DNA of 64,000 bases, taken from the NCBI RefSeq assembly GCF_003991195.1, contig NZ_RCWL01000004.1:124001-188000 (forward strand), written 5' to 3'. Source of the DNA: Gynurincola endophyticus. Lineage in GTDB: Bacteria; Bacteroidota; Bacteroidia; Chitinophagales; Chitinophagaceae. Made by a program: the position numbers and the translations under genes. The notes beneath the pieces were generated by a model. The model was not told where the DNA came from. It did not search any database and saw only the letters and a program-made list of their open reading frames with translations. Of this stretch, positions 8,449-16,525 are shown piece by piece; within the stretch, counting starts at the first letter, position 1, and each line of letters begins with the position of its first letter.

Positions 8449-9655
8449 TGGCTAATGTTCTTGATATATTGATCGTCCACACTTTAATTGCCGGAATGAG
8501 TGCAGCCAGGAGCCCCAGTAATAGTACTGTAACCACTAACCAGTGTTCACCATCTACTAACCACCATAATTGATTCCACTCCATCTGATAAGATGCTGCA
8601 ACATTATCTGTTATTGACAATAACAATAACCTGCTGGTTAACAATCCAGTTATCAACCCTGCCACTATCAAAAACATACTTTCCGCAATTACAGATAACA
8701 GAATCTTTTCACGCGTAATACCAACACTTCTCATCAAAGCAAGCTCATATTTTCTTTCTTTCAGTGAATTGTATAAGGTAACAAATACAATAAAAGTGGC
8801 CAGCAACATCACCCCGGTACCTATCTGTTGTAATACATTTATCCCAACTCCAAATAGAGAAAACAAGCGGTTGATTTCAATTGCCGGAACAGCTGCCATC
8901 ATCGAAGTCTGTTCATTGATCATCCTGGGCATTTGTACCTGTCCCATAGGATTTTTAAACTTTATCAATACAGCAGTTATTTCTTTTATGGAATGATGAG
9001 CATGTTCATGTTCTTCTTCATCATCATGGTGCTCATGATGGGCATGATCATGTATATTCCATACACTTTCCAGATTACTGACAATAAGATTATCTAAAAC
9101 AGTTCCTGAAGCTGCAAGTATACCGGTTACCGTATAGGCCTGATGGGTATGCTTTTCGCCATTTGAATCATTACCATGTGTACTGAAGAAAGAATCGCCG
9201 GGTTTCATTTTTAGCTTTTGCGCCACTTTAGCACCTGCCACTACTTGAAAGTTTTCTGAAAAAACTTTTCCGGTTTCAATATTTACCTGATAATGATTCA
9301 ACAATTCTTCCGAAGATCCGACAATAGAAATACCTTCGTATGAATCACCGTAAGCCAGTGAGATTGCTTTTTCAATATGCGGATGTTTCACCCATTTTTC
9401 AGCTTCCTCGTAAGAAATATTACCCGTTGGATGATCAATATGATAAACTGCTGACAAAATTAACTGCAACGGGCTGCCCTTCGCTCCTAAAACCATATCA
9501 ATCCCTTCAATATTGCGCAGATAATTCTTCTCAAAATTGTATTCTACAATCAGCAACATTGAAATCATACCTATACTCACAGACAATGCCATCCAGCAAA
9601 GAAATGTATTTAATGATTTTGATCGCAGGTTATTCCATGCCAGTTTTATCATCAT
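8441..9655 (-). CDS. FtsX/LolC-type ABC transporter permease with His-rich extracytoplasmic loop
   Basis: A 404-residue permease of the MacB/LolCE architecture. TM1 is at about 17-37. A large extracytoplasmic domain spans about 40-275, and three C-terminal TM segments lie at about 277-298, 328-352 and 377-397, with the FtsX signature (YNSLKERKYELALMRSVGITR) between them. Residues 202-221 (8993-9052) are a His/Asp/Glu run (HDHAHHEHH, EHEHAHH), and a second His-bearing loop (THGNDSNGEKHTH) lies at about 159-171. Such loops bind zinc or similar metals in other proteins. It overlaps the ATPase gene by 4 bp and the DUF3299 gene by 8 bp, so the three are probably translationally coupled. A role in zinc import, metal export or metallation of an envelope substrate is inferred; lipoprotein release as in LolCDE is the main alternative. 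Confidence 0.88.
   Translation of the reverse strand: MMIKLAWNNLRSKSLNTFLCWMALSVSIGMISMLLIVEYNFEKNYLRNIEGIDMVLGAKGSPLQLILSAVYHIDHPTGNISYEEAEKWVKHPHIEKAISLAYGDSYEGISIVGSSEELLNHYQVNIETGKVFSENFQVVAGAKVAQKLKMKPGDSFFSTHGNDSNGEKHTHQAYTVTGILAASGTVLDNLIVSNLESVWNIHDHAHHEHHDDEEEHEHAHHSIKEITAVLIKFKNPMGQVQMPRMINEQTSMMAAVPAIEINRLFSLFGVGINVLQQIGTGVMLLATFIVFVTLYNSLKERKYELALMRSVGITREKILLSVIAESMFLIVAGLITGLLTSRLLLLSITDNVAASYQMEWNQLWWLVDGEHWLVVTVLLLGLLAALIPAIKVWTINISRTLANG
8993..9052 (-). other. His-rich metal-binding loop coding segment in the permease
   Basis: Encodes residues 202-221 of the permease, with ten His plus several Asp/Glu, in the predicted periplasmic domain. It is the strongest single hint that the ABC transporter handles a transition metal. 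Confidence 0.8.
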
Positions 9656-10278
9656 AATAATTCTATTCTACTTTGAAAAATATCTTTTAACCGTTGGTCG
9701 TGTGTTACCATCAGCAAGGAGGTATTGTTATCTTTTGATAAGGATATCAATGTTTCTGCGACTCTGTAACAATTGGCATCATCTAAACCGGAGGTAGGCT
9801 CATCGGCCAATAAAACAGACGGCATGTTTAGTACTGCTCTCGCAATAGATAACCGTTGCTGTTGCCCTACACTAAGTGTACCCGGCTTTTGAGAAGCCTG
9901 ATTAATCAACCTTAACTGCGACAATACCATCTCAACTCTTTCAGCAGTTATCATTTTATCGGGCCATTGCGAGCACAATACCAGGTTATCCCAAAGCGAT
10001 AAAGACGCTATATAATGTGATTGCTGAAAAACAATACCAATATTTTTTCTGCGGAAAAGATCTGATTGTTGTGTATTTAATAAAGTGATATCCGTATTAT
10101 CTATATAAACAGCTCCTGAATGGGGTTTTAGTAATCCGGAAAGCAAATGCAAAAAGGTTGATTTCCCTTTTCCGGATGCACCGGTGATCAGCAAAGTATC
10201 TCCGGAATTACAGTGAATATCCGGAAATAAAAAAGGCATATTCTTATAAGCAAACCTCAACTCTTTTGTACTAATCAT
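9652..10278 (-). CDS. LolD/MacB-type ABC transporter ATPase
   Basis: A 208-residue nucleotide-binding subunit. Walker A is GASGKGKST (about 33-41), the Q-loop is in IGIVFQQSHYIA, the signature is LSVGQQQRLSIARA, Walker B is VLLADEPTSGLD, and the switch His is in LLMVTHDQ. The short length and sequence fit LolD-like ATPases that pair with FtsX-fold permeases. The stop overlaps the permease start (ATGA). The phosphatase gene ends 21 bp upstream, consistent with one operon driven from the Zur-like promoter near 11934. Confidence 0.94.
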   Translation of the reverse strand: MISTKELRFAYKNMPFLFPDIHCNSGDTLLITGASGKGKSTFLHLLSGLLKPHSGAVYIDNTDITLLNTQQSDLFRRKNIGIVFQQSHYIASLSLWDNLVLCSQWPDKMITAERVEMVLSQLRLINQASQKPGTLSVGQQQRLSIARAVLNMPSVLLADEPTSGLDDANCYRVAETLISLSKDNNTSLLMVTHDQRLKDIFQSRIELL

Positions 10279-10299
10279 ACCATTTTTTTATAAGAGTTA

Positions 10300-11700
10300 T
10301 TAAATCATTACTTCGGCTGATTTCAACAAAAAATTATGTAATTCATAGTTTTTTATAAACGGTTGCAACTTTTCAGAGCCGGGTCCGTACATAGCAAGTT
10401 CTACATAATCGGCTGAATGATCCATAGATCCCCATCCTACTGAAGTATATTTCTCTTGTACTTGTGCAAGGTATTTGAATGGAAGTTTACGAGGGTTATA
10501 AACACCCGATTCATCTAGTGATGAATAATGTTTCAACAGTTCTTTTGCTTCGTTATCATCCAATTTCCATCCTTGAGCATACTCAACTCTTTCGATGAGT
10601 TGTTTTGAAGATGTTTGATGAGTAATTCCGTTTAAAATCCAGTCATTTGTATGCCGGAATGAAAATATTCTATCGAAATTGTCATTAGCTTTTGAACCAT
10701 AGAATAAACCCGGGTTCGCATTACCGTGATCAGTAGTTAATACGACTAATGTGTTTTTATCTTTTTCGGCAAAGCCAACAGCTACTTTAACGGCATCGTC
10801 AAATGCAACCTGTTCGTGAATTAATGCACCGATGTCGTTGGCATGCGCGGCCCAATCAACTTTTCCGGATTCTACCTGTAATACAAAACCGTTTTTGTTC
10901 CGACTCAGTTGTTGAATAGCAGCAGCTGTCATTTTGCTCAATGAGGGAATTTCTTTTCGAAGTGTTTCGTTTTGCTGAAGATCTAACTGGTAAGGCAATC
11001 CGTCTTCATGAAACAAACCGAGTACTGGCTGATCAGCATCAGATTGATAAGCACTCAACTGATAATTATCAGTGAATACGCGATAATTATTCTTCCGGTA
11101 TTGGTCTAATAAGTTCTGCTTGTCTTTTCTTTTTTCAGACACAAAGTTTTCTATACCTCCTCCCATCATCACATCAAATCGCAAACCGAGATATTGAGAA
11201 GCAATTTCATTCATATCTCCGCGCTTATGATTGTTTACACAAAATCCGGCCGGAGTAGCATGTGTAATAGGAACTGTGGTTACACATCCTACAGATTTAC
11301 CACTTTCCTTAAACTTTTGCAGAATCGGTTTATTGAAGCTGCCATCGGCATTTACATTCAGCGATCCGTTGGGCACCCGAACACCTCCCCCCCAGGATGA
11401 ACTGGCAGCAGCAGAATCTGTTACCAGAGAGTTGGCTGATGCCGTATCCATTAAAGCCCTTCTTACTTTATTTTCATCATACAAACTTAACCAATGGCTT
11501 CTGCGGCCCTCCTTTCTTTGAAGAAACAAATCCGTCATGTTTAAAGTACCGGTACTCATACCGTCACTTACCATAAAAATGATATTCTTTGCAGTTTGCG
11601 AAGGTTGCTTTTTAGGTGAAGCAGTAAACGAACTGCTGCCCCATACCGTCGTTCCTAAGAGTGCCAATGCACTGTTTTTTAATAAATCTCGTCTTTGCAT
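10300..11700 (-). CDS. PhoA-type alkaline phosphatase with twin-arginine signal
   Basis: A 466-residue phosphomonoesterase of the alkaline phosphatase superfamily. The N-terminus MQRRDLLKNSALALLG is a Tat-type signal. Metal and active-site motifs are FMVSDGMSTG (D46), the nucleophile Ser96 in LVTDSAAA, QVESGKVDWAAH and LTTDHGN. These match the two-zinc PhoA fold. The protein would fold in the cytoplasm, cross the inner membrane by Tat and release phosphate from organic esters in the periplasm. It is first in the operon with the ABC genes. The likely promoter, with Zur-like boxes, is about 225 bp upstream. No Pho-box-like site was recognised. Zinc-linked control of a zinc enzyme is unusual. 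Confidence 0.92.
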   Translation of the reverse strand: MQRRDLLKNSALALLGTTVWGSSSFTASPKKQPSQTAKNIIFMVSDGMSTGTLNMTDLFLQRKEGRRSHWLSLYDENKVRRALMDTASANSLVTDSAAASSSWGGGVRVPNGSLNVNADGSFNKPILQKFKESGKSVGCVTTVPITHATPAGFCVNNHKRGDMNEIASQYLGLRFDVMMGGGIENFVSEKRKDKQNLLDQYRKNNYRVFTDNYQLSAYQSDADQPVLGLFHEDGLPYQLDLQQNETLRKEIPSLSKMTAAAIQQLSRNKNGFVLQVESGKVDWAAHANDIGALIHEQVAFDDAVKVAVGFAEKDKNTLVVLTTDHGNANPGLFYGSKANDNFDRIFSFRHTNDWILNGITHQTSSKQLIERVEYAQGWKLDDNEAKELLKHYSSLDESGVYNPRKLPFKYLAQVQEKYTSVGWGSMDHSADYVELAMYGPGSEKLQPFIKNYELHNFLLKSAEVMI

Positions 11701-11919
11701 GAACTAAATTTTCAGAATAATTATCAATTAAAAATAATTCATAGAATAACTTACAGCTGGTTTTCAACAGATTACACTCCATAAACTTTCAGTAACTTTG
11801 TAATATTGAATCAGGATAGAAAGTGTAACTTGTATGATCAAAAAAGTTATAAAATATTGACAAACAATGAATTAATAATTAGTATAGCTGACTTCAATGT
11901 TATAAAGAATTGAAATCTA

Positions 11920-11936
11920 TTGCAACACTGTTGCAA
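11920..11936. promoter_or_regulatory. Zur-like operator, zur/phosphatase region, box 1
   Basis: TTGCAACACTGTTGCAA is a perfect 8-1-8 palindrome. It overlaps the -7 element of the leftward promoter and lies 54-70 bp before the Zur-like ATG. Confidence 0.85.
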
Positions 11937-11963
11937 ATATAAAACAAACGACCATTACTGCAA
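11934..11963 (-). promoter_or_regulatory. Promoter of the phosphatase-ABC-DUF3299 operon
   Basis: Minus-strand TATATTTG (11934-11941) matches TAnnTTTG, with TTG (11961-11963) 19 bp upstream. The layout is nearly the same as the MerC promoter, including identical bases around the -7 box, with one element in each palindrome. No other -7 match was found down to the phosphatase ATG. Confidence 0.7.
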
Positions 11964-11978
11964 CATTGTTGCAGTAAT
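11954..11978. promoter_or_regulatory. Zur-like operator, zur/phosphatase region, box 2 (25-nt perfect palindrome)
   Basis: A perfect 12-1-12 palindrome centred on T11966 with core TGCAACATTGTTGCA, extended by five further matching bases on each side. It ends 12 bp before the Zur-like ATG, so it probably autoregulates that gene as well as the leftward operon. The centre-to-centre distance to box 1 is 38 bp. Confidence 0.88.
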
Positions 11979-11990
11979 TAATTTATTGTT

Positions 11991-12359
11991 ATGAGAAATA
12001 CCGTAGCAAAAACAGAAATTCTGAATCTGATTAAAAGTTCTAATCAGGCTTTTTCGCATGCAGAAATTGAAGCTAAACTCGAGGGATTGTGTAATCGCGT
12101 TACCATCTACAGAGTGCTTGAAAGACTCGAAGAAGAAGGTCAGATTCATAAGTTCGTTAACATTAACGGCGTTTTAAAGTTTGCTGCCTGTCATGATTGT
12201 ACCGATCACCACCACGACCATCACGCCCATTTCAACTGTACTTCCTGCGGCACCGTAACCTGCCTGGAAGAAGTAGAACCTGTTTATAAAGTACCTAAAA
12301 AGTATAAAGTGCAGGAAGTGAATTTTACTTTATCGGGGTTATGTCCTAACTGCTGCTGA
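11991..12359 (+). CDS. Fur-family metal regulator, probably Zur
   Basis: A 122-residue Fur-family repressor. The winged helix covers about 1-65, with the recognition helix in RVTIYRVLERLEEEG (36-50). The C-terminal dimerisation/metal domain has HDCTDHHHDHHAHF (68-81), then CTSC (83-86) and CPNC (118-121), the two CxxC pairs of the structural zinc site. The H/D-rich HHHDHHAH sensor region is typical of Zur-like members. Two TTGCAACA-type palindromes lie just upstream, with another pair before the MerC gene. Zinc as the signal is inferred from site type and neighbours; Fur- or PerR-like specificity cannot be excluded from sequence alone. Confidence 0.88.
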   Translation: MRNTVAKTEILNLIKSSNQAFSHAEIEAKLEGLCNRVTIYRVLERLEEEGQIHKFVNINGVLKFAACHDCTDHHHDHHAHFNCTSCGTVTCLEEVEPVYKVPKKYKVQEVNFTLSGLCPNCC

Positions 12360-12370
12360 TTAATATAATT

Positions 12371-12399
12371 AAGAATTGATAATTAATAGTTAAGAGTTT
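12371..12399. repeat. AT-rich dispersed repeat, copy 1
   Basis: A 29-nt AT-rich motif beginning AAGAATTGATAATTAATAG matches 28512-28540 at 26 of 29 positions. It lies at the 3' end of the lipoprotein gene, between convergent genes. A shorter relative is at 26409-26427. Function unknown. Confidence 0.5.
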
Positions 12400-13346
12400 T
12401 TTCTGGTTTTACTCAACTTAAACCTGAAAGATACATCCAGACTGATGGTATGCTCGTAAGCAAATTTTTGCGTCAATGCCGGTCTGAAAAACGTAGGCCG
12501 GTAGGTTAAACCAACTCCCAGCTGTTCGTAAAACTTATAAGACACGGGAAGTACAAATCCCCAGGCATTATGTGCCTTTTTTACAGGGTCTCTGGAAGGT
12601 TCAGGAGGATCCAATCTTCCATAATTCCGAAGATCCCAGCTATTACGGCTATATGACAACCCGTAACCGATCGTGAAGTTTTTTATCTGATGATTGTGAG
12701 AAGCAGCTACATACATCGAACTCATAAATTCATGTTCGCCCGCATACGTTACCGGAGCCGGAAACGGAATAAATATATCCATGATACCAAAGGCACTTGC
12801 ATTGATAAAGTGTTTGGGTGAATAATAATAATCCATGCCTACAGCAACACCCCAAAAACCTGCATTGGCTTTGTAAGATTCAGCTTCAGGTTTTAAAAGA
12901 AATGCATTAACATGAGGAATCGAGAGATTCACAAAAAAATCGCCTTTATTGTAAATATTTTTTACAGGAGTTCTGAATATCCGGGGAAAAGTGTCTGAAG
13001 AGTTTACATAAACATTTTTAGGATAAGTATACCGCTTTGGATTATTCTTATCTACCAACATTCCTATACCATAATTGAATACTATATTTGACCAGAATGC
13101 AAATGAGTTTCGGGGTTTTAAAATAATTTCTTTTTCCAGACTGTCTGTTGAAACTGTTATTTGCAGCGGTTCTTTGCTACGCTCCACAAAAATCCAGGTT
13201 TTATTGTTCTGTGTCATCGTAAGCCTGCCATTATACATTACTTTACTGGGTTCTGTAGTATTGACAGCGATCTGATTATGCCTGGTATTCATCATGGTGG
13301 CGCATGATGAAAGAATCGTTAACAGAAAAAGATATAAATATCGCAT
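12390..13346 (-). CDS. Predicted lipoprotein, function unknown
   Basis: A 318-residue protein with a lipoprotein signal (MRYLYLFLLTILSSC, lipobox LSSC, mature Cys at 15). Residues about 25-85 resemble a small PEGA-like beta domain (VMYNGRLTMTQNNKTWIFVERSKEPLQITV). A hydrophobic stretch with GIGMLVDKNNPKRYTYPK follows. The last about 180 residues alternate polar and aromatic residues in the manner of a membrane beta-sheet (GVAVGMDYYYSPKHF, FTIGYGLSYSRNSW, LGVGLTYRPTFFRP) and end SFRFKLSKTRKNS. It is convergent with the Zur-like gene and separated from it by 30 bp. No function can be assigned. Confidence 0.75.
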   Translation of the reverse strand: MRYLYLFLLTILSSCATMMNTRHNQIAVNTTEPSKVMYNGRLTMTQNNKTWIFVERSKEPLQITVSTDSLEKEIILKPRNSFAFWSNIVFNYGIGMLVDKNNPKRYTYPKNVYVNSSDTFPRIFRTPVKNIYNKGDFFVNLSIPHVNAFLLKPEAESYKANAGFWGVAVGMDYYYSPKHFINASAFGIMDIFIPFPAPVTYAGEHEFMSSMYVAASHNHQIKNFTIGYGLSYSRNSWDLRNYGRLDPPEPSRDPVKKAHNAWGFVLPVSYKFYEQLGVGLTYRPTFFRPALTQKFAYEHTISLDVSFRFKLSKTRKNS

Positions 13347-13482
13347 ACATAATGGAGCTACGGTTCAGAAGCAGTTTATGCTACTGCTTACCATCTGAAA
13401 TGTAGCTAAAAAGATTGAATACAAAATAGCCTGTTTGTCATTTTTGTATTATTTCTCAGTGCCCGGTGCTTTCTTTGTATCC

Positions 13483-15006
13483 TTACTCCCTTTTTTTAGT
13501 CTCCTGAATTTCCTGTTCAATTCTTTTCCTGATATCTATTTTGGCTTCGGTAAAACTGAAAATACCGGTTCTGTATTCTCTGGCGTATGGGTTGGCAATT
13601 GAGTCAACCAACATAGCTGTTTCAAAATAAGGAGCAGTTATTTGTAGCTCTTTGTTATCGTGATCATAGTCCTTGACACGGATCAGATTAACATAGGGTT
13701 TTGACAGATCAAACCAATTAACATAGTCAGCATTAAAAGAATGAGCTCTGACACCCGCTTTGGTATAATAATTTATAGCACCTACCTGTCCATAATTATC
13801 ACAAAGCACCAGGGTATTGCCGGAGGGAGCAATAGCTGTATAGAGGCTGTCTACTTTATGTGCCAGTTCACGCCAGCCGAGCATATCGGCAAAGTCTTGC
13901 GGTAGTGAATGATCTTTACCATCTTCCCATCTTAACAGGCCTAATTCTTTATATTTTTCAGTATGCTGAATAATGTATTCAGGTGTTTTATTTGGATAAG
14001 ATACATCAAGAATCGGAATAAAAAACAATACCGGAACGGCTATACTGACTGATTGCCAGAAGGGTGTCCATTTCTTTTTAAACAATACCGACAAGGCCAC
14101 CGATCCGAAAGCTATATAGATGGGATACAAACCTATAGCATAGTACCCTTTCGCTCTAAAGTATAAAAATACTGCTAATGTAAAAATAAACGACCAGGCA
14201 AAGTATTGGTACTTCCTGAATGGCTTATATAAGATGAAAGCAATAAGTGCCGAAATCAGTACAAAGAGGGAGCCGATAAAATAAAACAACTGACTGGAGA
14301 GAAATCCTGATCTTTTCACATGTACCAATTGTCTTTCCGACAATTCTTTCATATGTTGAAAAACCGGAAAATCATTCTGGTATTGCCAGATAAGGTTAGG
14401 AGATACAATCAGTAATCCCAATAATGCGGCTACATACAATTTAGGTACTGCAAACACCTTACGTTGTTCTGTTAATAGCAAAGCAGGCAAGAAACCTAAA
14501 AGTAGAAATACTACATTATATTTATTCAAAAAGCCGAGTGCTAAAGTTATAGCAGCTATAAATAGCCATTTAGTATTTTTAGAATTGGTATATTTAATAA
14601 AACTATAGTAAAAGAAGGTCCATACCAATACATCCAATGAATTGGGCTGGTACAAAAGATTGAGTCGAGGTAATACGGAGAAAGTAATACAAACGGCTCC
14701 TAAAATGAGGGCAAACAAATTACCTTTCAGCTCCTCAATAGCTTTCCATACTACCAGCATAGTAAGTGCTCCGAATAATGCGGGGAAAAACCTGATCCAG
14801 AAAATAGAATTCCCCAGTAATTTTATCACCCATGAAATCCATGAAGTGACCGGAGGCACAGACATATATCCCCATGCTAAATGATTAGCCTGATCGAGAT
14901 GCAAAAACTCATCTCTATGCAAATCATAAACAGGATCTGTCAGATTATATTGTAGAATAAATTTGAAAAGGATAAAGCCGGCTAGTATCAGATACTTTTT
15001 ATTCAT
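13483..15006 (-). CDS. GT39/ArnT-like polytopic glycosyltransferase
   Basis: A 507-residue inner-membrane protein with about ten TM segments in the N-terminal 340 residues and a soluble C-terminal domain of about 150 residues. The first periplasmic loop carries VYDLHRDEFLHLDQANHLAWGYMSVPP. Its Asp/Glu and LAWGY pattern matches lipid-linked sugar transferases of the PMT/ArnT class (GT39/GT83). They move a sugar from a polyprenyl-phosphate donor onto lipid or protein on the periplasmic face. Donor and acceptor cannot be read from sequence. It stands alone; the neighbouring acetyltransferase gene is 133 bp away on the same strand. Confidence 0.82.
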   Translation of the reverse strand: MNKKYLILAGFILFKFILQYNLTDPVYDLHRDEFLHLDQANHLAWGYMSVPPVTSWISWVIKLLGNSIFWIRFFPALFGALTMLVVWKAIEELKGNLFALILGAVCITFSVLPRLNLLYQPNSLDVLVWTFFYYSFIKYTNSKNTKWLFIAAITLALGFLNKYNVVFLLLGFLPALLLTEQRKVFAVPKLYVAALLGLLIVSPNLIWQYQNDFPVFQHMKELSERQLVHVKRSGFLSSQLFYFIGSLFVLISALIAFILYKPFRKYQYFAWSFIFTLAVFLYFRAKGYYAIGLYPIYIAFGSVALSVLFKKKWTPFWQSVSIAVPVLFFIPILDVSYPNKTPEYIIQHTEKYKELGLLRWEDGKDHSLPQDFADMLGWRELAHKVDSLYTAIAPSGNTLVLCDNYGQVGAINYYTKAGVRAHSFNADYVNWFDLSKPYVNLIRVKDYDHDNKELQITAPYFETAMLVDSIANPYAREYRTGIFSFTEAKIDIRKRIEQEIQETKKRE

Positions 15007-15139
15007 TGGTATATTTCATACATAAAAAAATAGACATATCCGGTTGATGGATATGCTATAGTTATGGACGCAGTGACATAAATATAGTAAAGAATTTTTA
15101 GATTCCAAACACCTGCAACAACGCCGGTTTATCCGACAC

Positions 15140-15592
15140 CTAATCTGCCGGTAAAATCATTTTCAGGATCGGATAATTCATTCCCATTCCGTCTTTTTCA
15201 GTTCTTTGATATACCATAAAGCCTAACCGTTTATAAAAGGCTACTGCGGCGGTATTCTGTTCATTAACATCTACTTTATGAATGTGTAACTCTTCTATTG
15301 CATATTCCATTAGTTTTTTACCCAAACCCTGTCCAAAGTATCCGGGTGAAAGGAAAAGCATTTCTACCTGCTTTTCGTCTACGCCGATAAAACCTGCCAG
15401 CTCATCATTGTTAAACAGGCAAAATACCTGCAACTGTGTGAAGTCGAAAGATTGTAACATGTCACGGATCGACTCGAAATCTTCACGCCGCAAAAATTCA
15501 TGAGTAGCGATTACAGAAGCTTCCCATACCTGTAACAGGGCTGTTTTGTATTGATTGGAATAACTTCTTATAGAAAAATCAGACTGTTGCAT
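15140..15592 (-). CDS. GNAT-family N-acetyltransferase
   Basis: A 150-residue acetyltransferase. The frame opens with TTG at 15610, but the ATG at 15592 gives the normal GNAT start (MQQSDFSIRSYSNQYKTALLQVWEAS). The acetyl-CoA motif A is LSPGYFGQGLGKKLMEYAIEEL, and motif B is VNEQNTAAVAFYKRLGFMVYQRTEKDGMG. These match small YjaB/RimI-like enzymes; the amine substrate is unknown. Minus-strand TAAGTTTG (15655-15662) fits a -7 element but no -33 TTG was seen at the right distance. Confidence 0.88.
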   Translation of the reverse strand: MQQSDFSIRSYSNQYKTALLQVWEASVIATHEFLRREDFESIRDMLQSFDFTQLQVFCLFNNDELAGFIGVDEKQVEMLFLSPGYFGQGLGKKLMEYAIEELHIHKVDVNEQNTAAVAFYKRLGFMVYQRTEKDGMGMNYPILKMILPAD

Positions 15593-15835
15593 ATCGGGTA
15601 GTTTGCACAAAGATGCTTTAATTCGGTGAAAGGAAAAATAATGCAGGTGTATGGCAAACTTAATATAAGAATAAAATGAAAAGGCCTATTCTAATAAAAT
15701 ACAAAAAAATATACAATTTATCAAATAGACATAATCACCATATGTATCTCTTTAAAAAATACACAATTAACGTTAAAAGATGTATTTGTTATTACTTTCC
15801 TGCTGATCGCTGACAATAAAAGCTACCGCGTTGAA

Positions 15836-16525
15836 TTAATAAACCATTTTATAGCCTATTCCTCTGACGTTAATAATTTTTACCTGTTCATCAGTTTTCA
15901 GATATCTTCTCAATTTTGAGATAAACACATCCAGGCTTCTCCCGGAGAAGTAATCGGTATTTCCCCAGAATCGTTCTAACAGTTCATTCCTGCTTAATGA
16001 TTGATTGGTATTAAGCAATAGCAACTGCAAAATATCTGCTTCACGGGATGTTAGTTGTATCACTTTATTATCAACAATCAATTCTCCGCTAGGATAAGCA
16101 AATGTATAGGAACGAATTTTCCATTGGTATTGATCATTTTTACTTTGAACTGGTATATATTCTTTTCGCAACAGGGCTTTCATGCGCACTTCCAGTTCAG
16201 CCATACTGAATGGCTTTTTGAGGTAATCATTACCACCTTCTTCAAACCCTCTTACAATATCTTCCGTTTGAGAACGGGAGGTTAGAAAAATAACGGGTAA
16301 AGTCACACCATCTGAACGGATATTTTTTAACCAGTCGAAACCATTTCCATCTGGTAACATCACATCCAATACAATAATATCAAAGTCTTGTTCACTCAAT
16401 ATTGCCGAAGCCATTTTCAGTGTACTGACATGAGTCACTTCAAACAATTTTGTTTCGAGTGTTTCTTTTACTATTTCAGCGAGAAACAGCTCGTCTTCTA
16501 CAAACAATACTTTATTTAAACTCAT
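15836..16525 (-). CDS. OmpR-family response regulator
   Basis: A 230-residue regulator starting at ATG 16525 (an upstream in-frame TTG at 16534 is less likely). The receiver domain (about 1-118) has acidic residues in FVEDE, the phospho-acceptor Asp in IIVLDVMLPDGNGFDW, Thr/Ser in LPVIFLTSRS and Lys in DYLKKPFSMAEL. The winged-helix DNA-binding domain follows (about 130-230: LTSREADILQLLLLN, SRSLDVFISKLRRYLK, IINVRGIGYKMVY). The start overlaps the kinase stop as ATGA, so it is coupled to its partner kinase. Resembles Bacteroidetes RprY-type regulators; target genes unknown. Confidence 0.95.
   Translation of the reverse strand: MSLNKVLFVEDELFLAEIVKETLETKLFEVTHVSTLKMASAILSEQDFDIIVLDVMLPDGNGFDWLKNIRSDGVTLPVIFLTSRSQTEDIVRGFEEGGNDYLKKPFSMAELEVRMKALLRKEYIPVQSKNDQYQWKIRSYTFAYPSGELIVDNKVIQLTSREADILQLLLLNTNQSLSRNELLERFWGNTDYFSGRSLDVFISKLRRYLKTDEQVKIINVRGIGYKMVY

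Larger units (their letters stand above)
11701..11990. other. Divergent zur/phosphatase control region
   Basis: The 290 bp between the divergent phosphatase and Zur-like genes holds two palindromic operators at its right end. The promoter assigned to the phosphatase operon sits inside them, leaving a 5' leader of about 220 nt (11701-11925). The leader is AT-rich and contains no ORF or clear hairpin that I could see. Confidence 0.6.
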
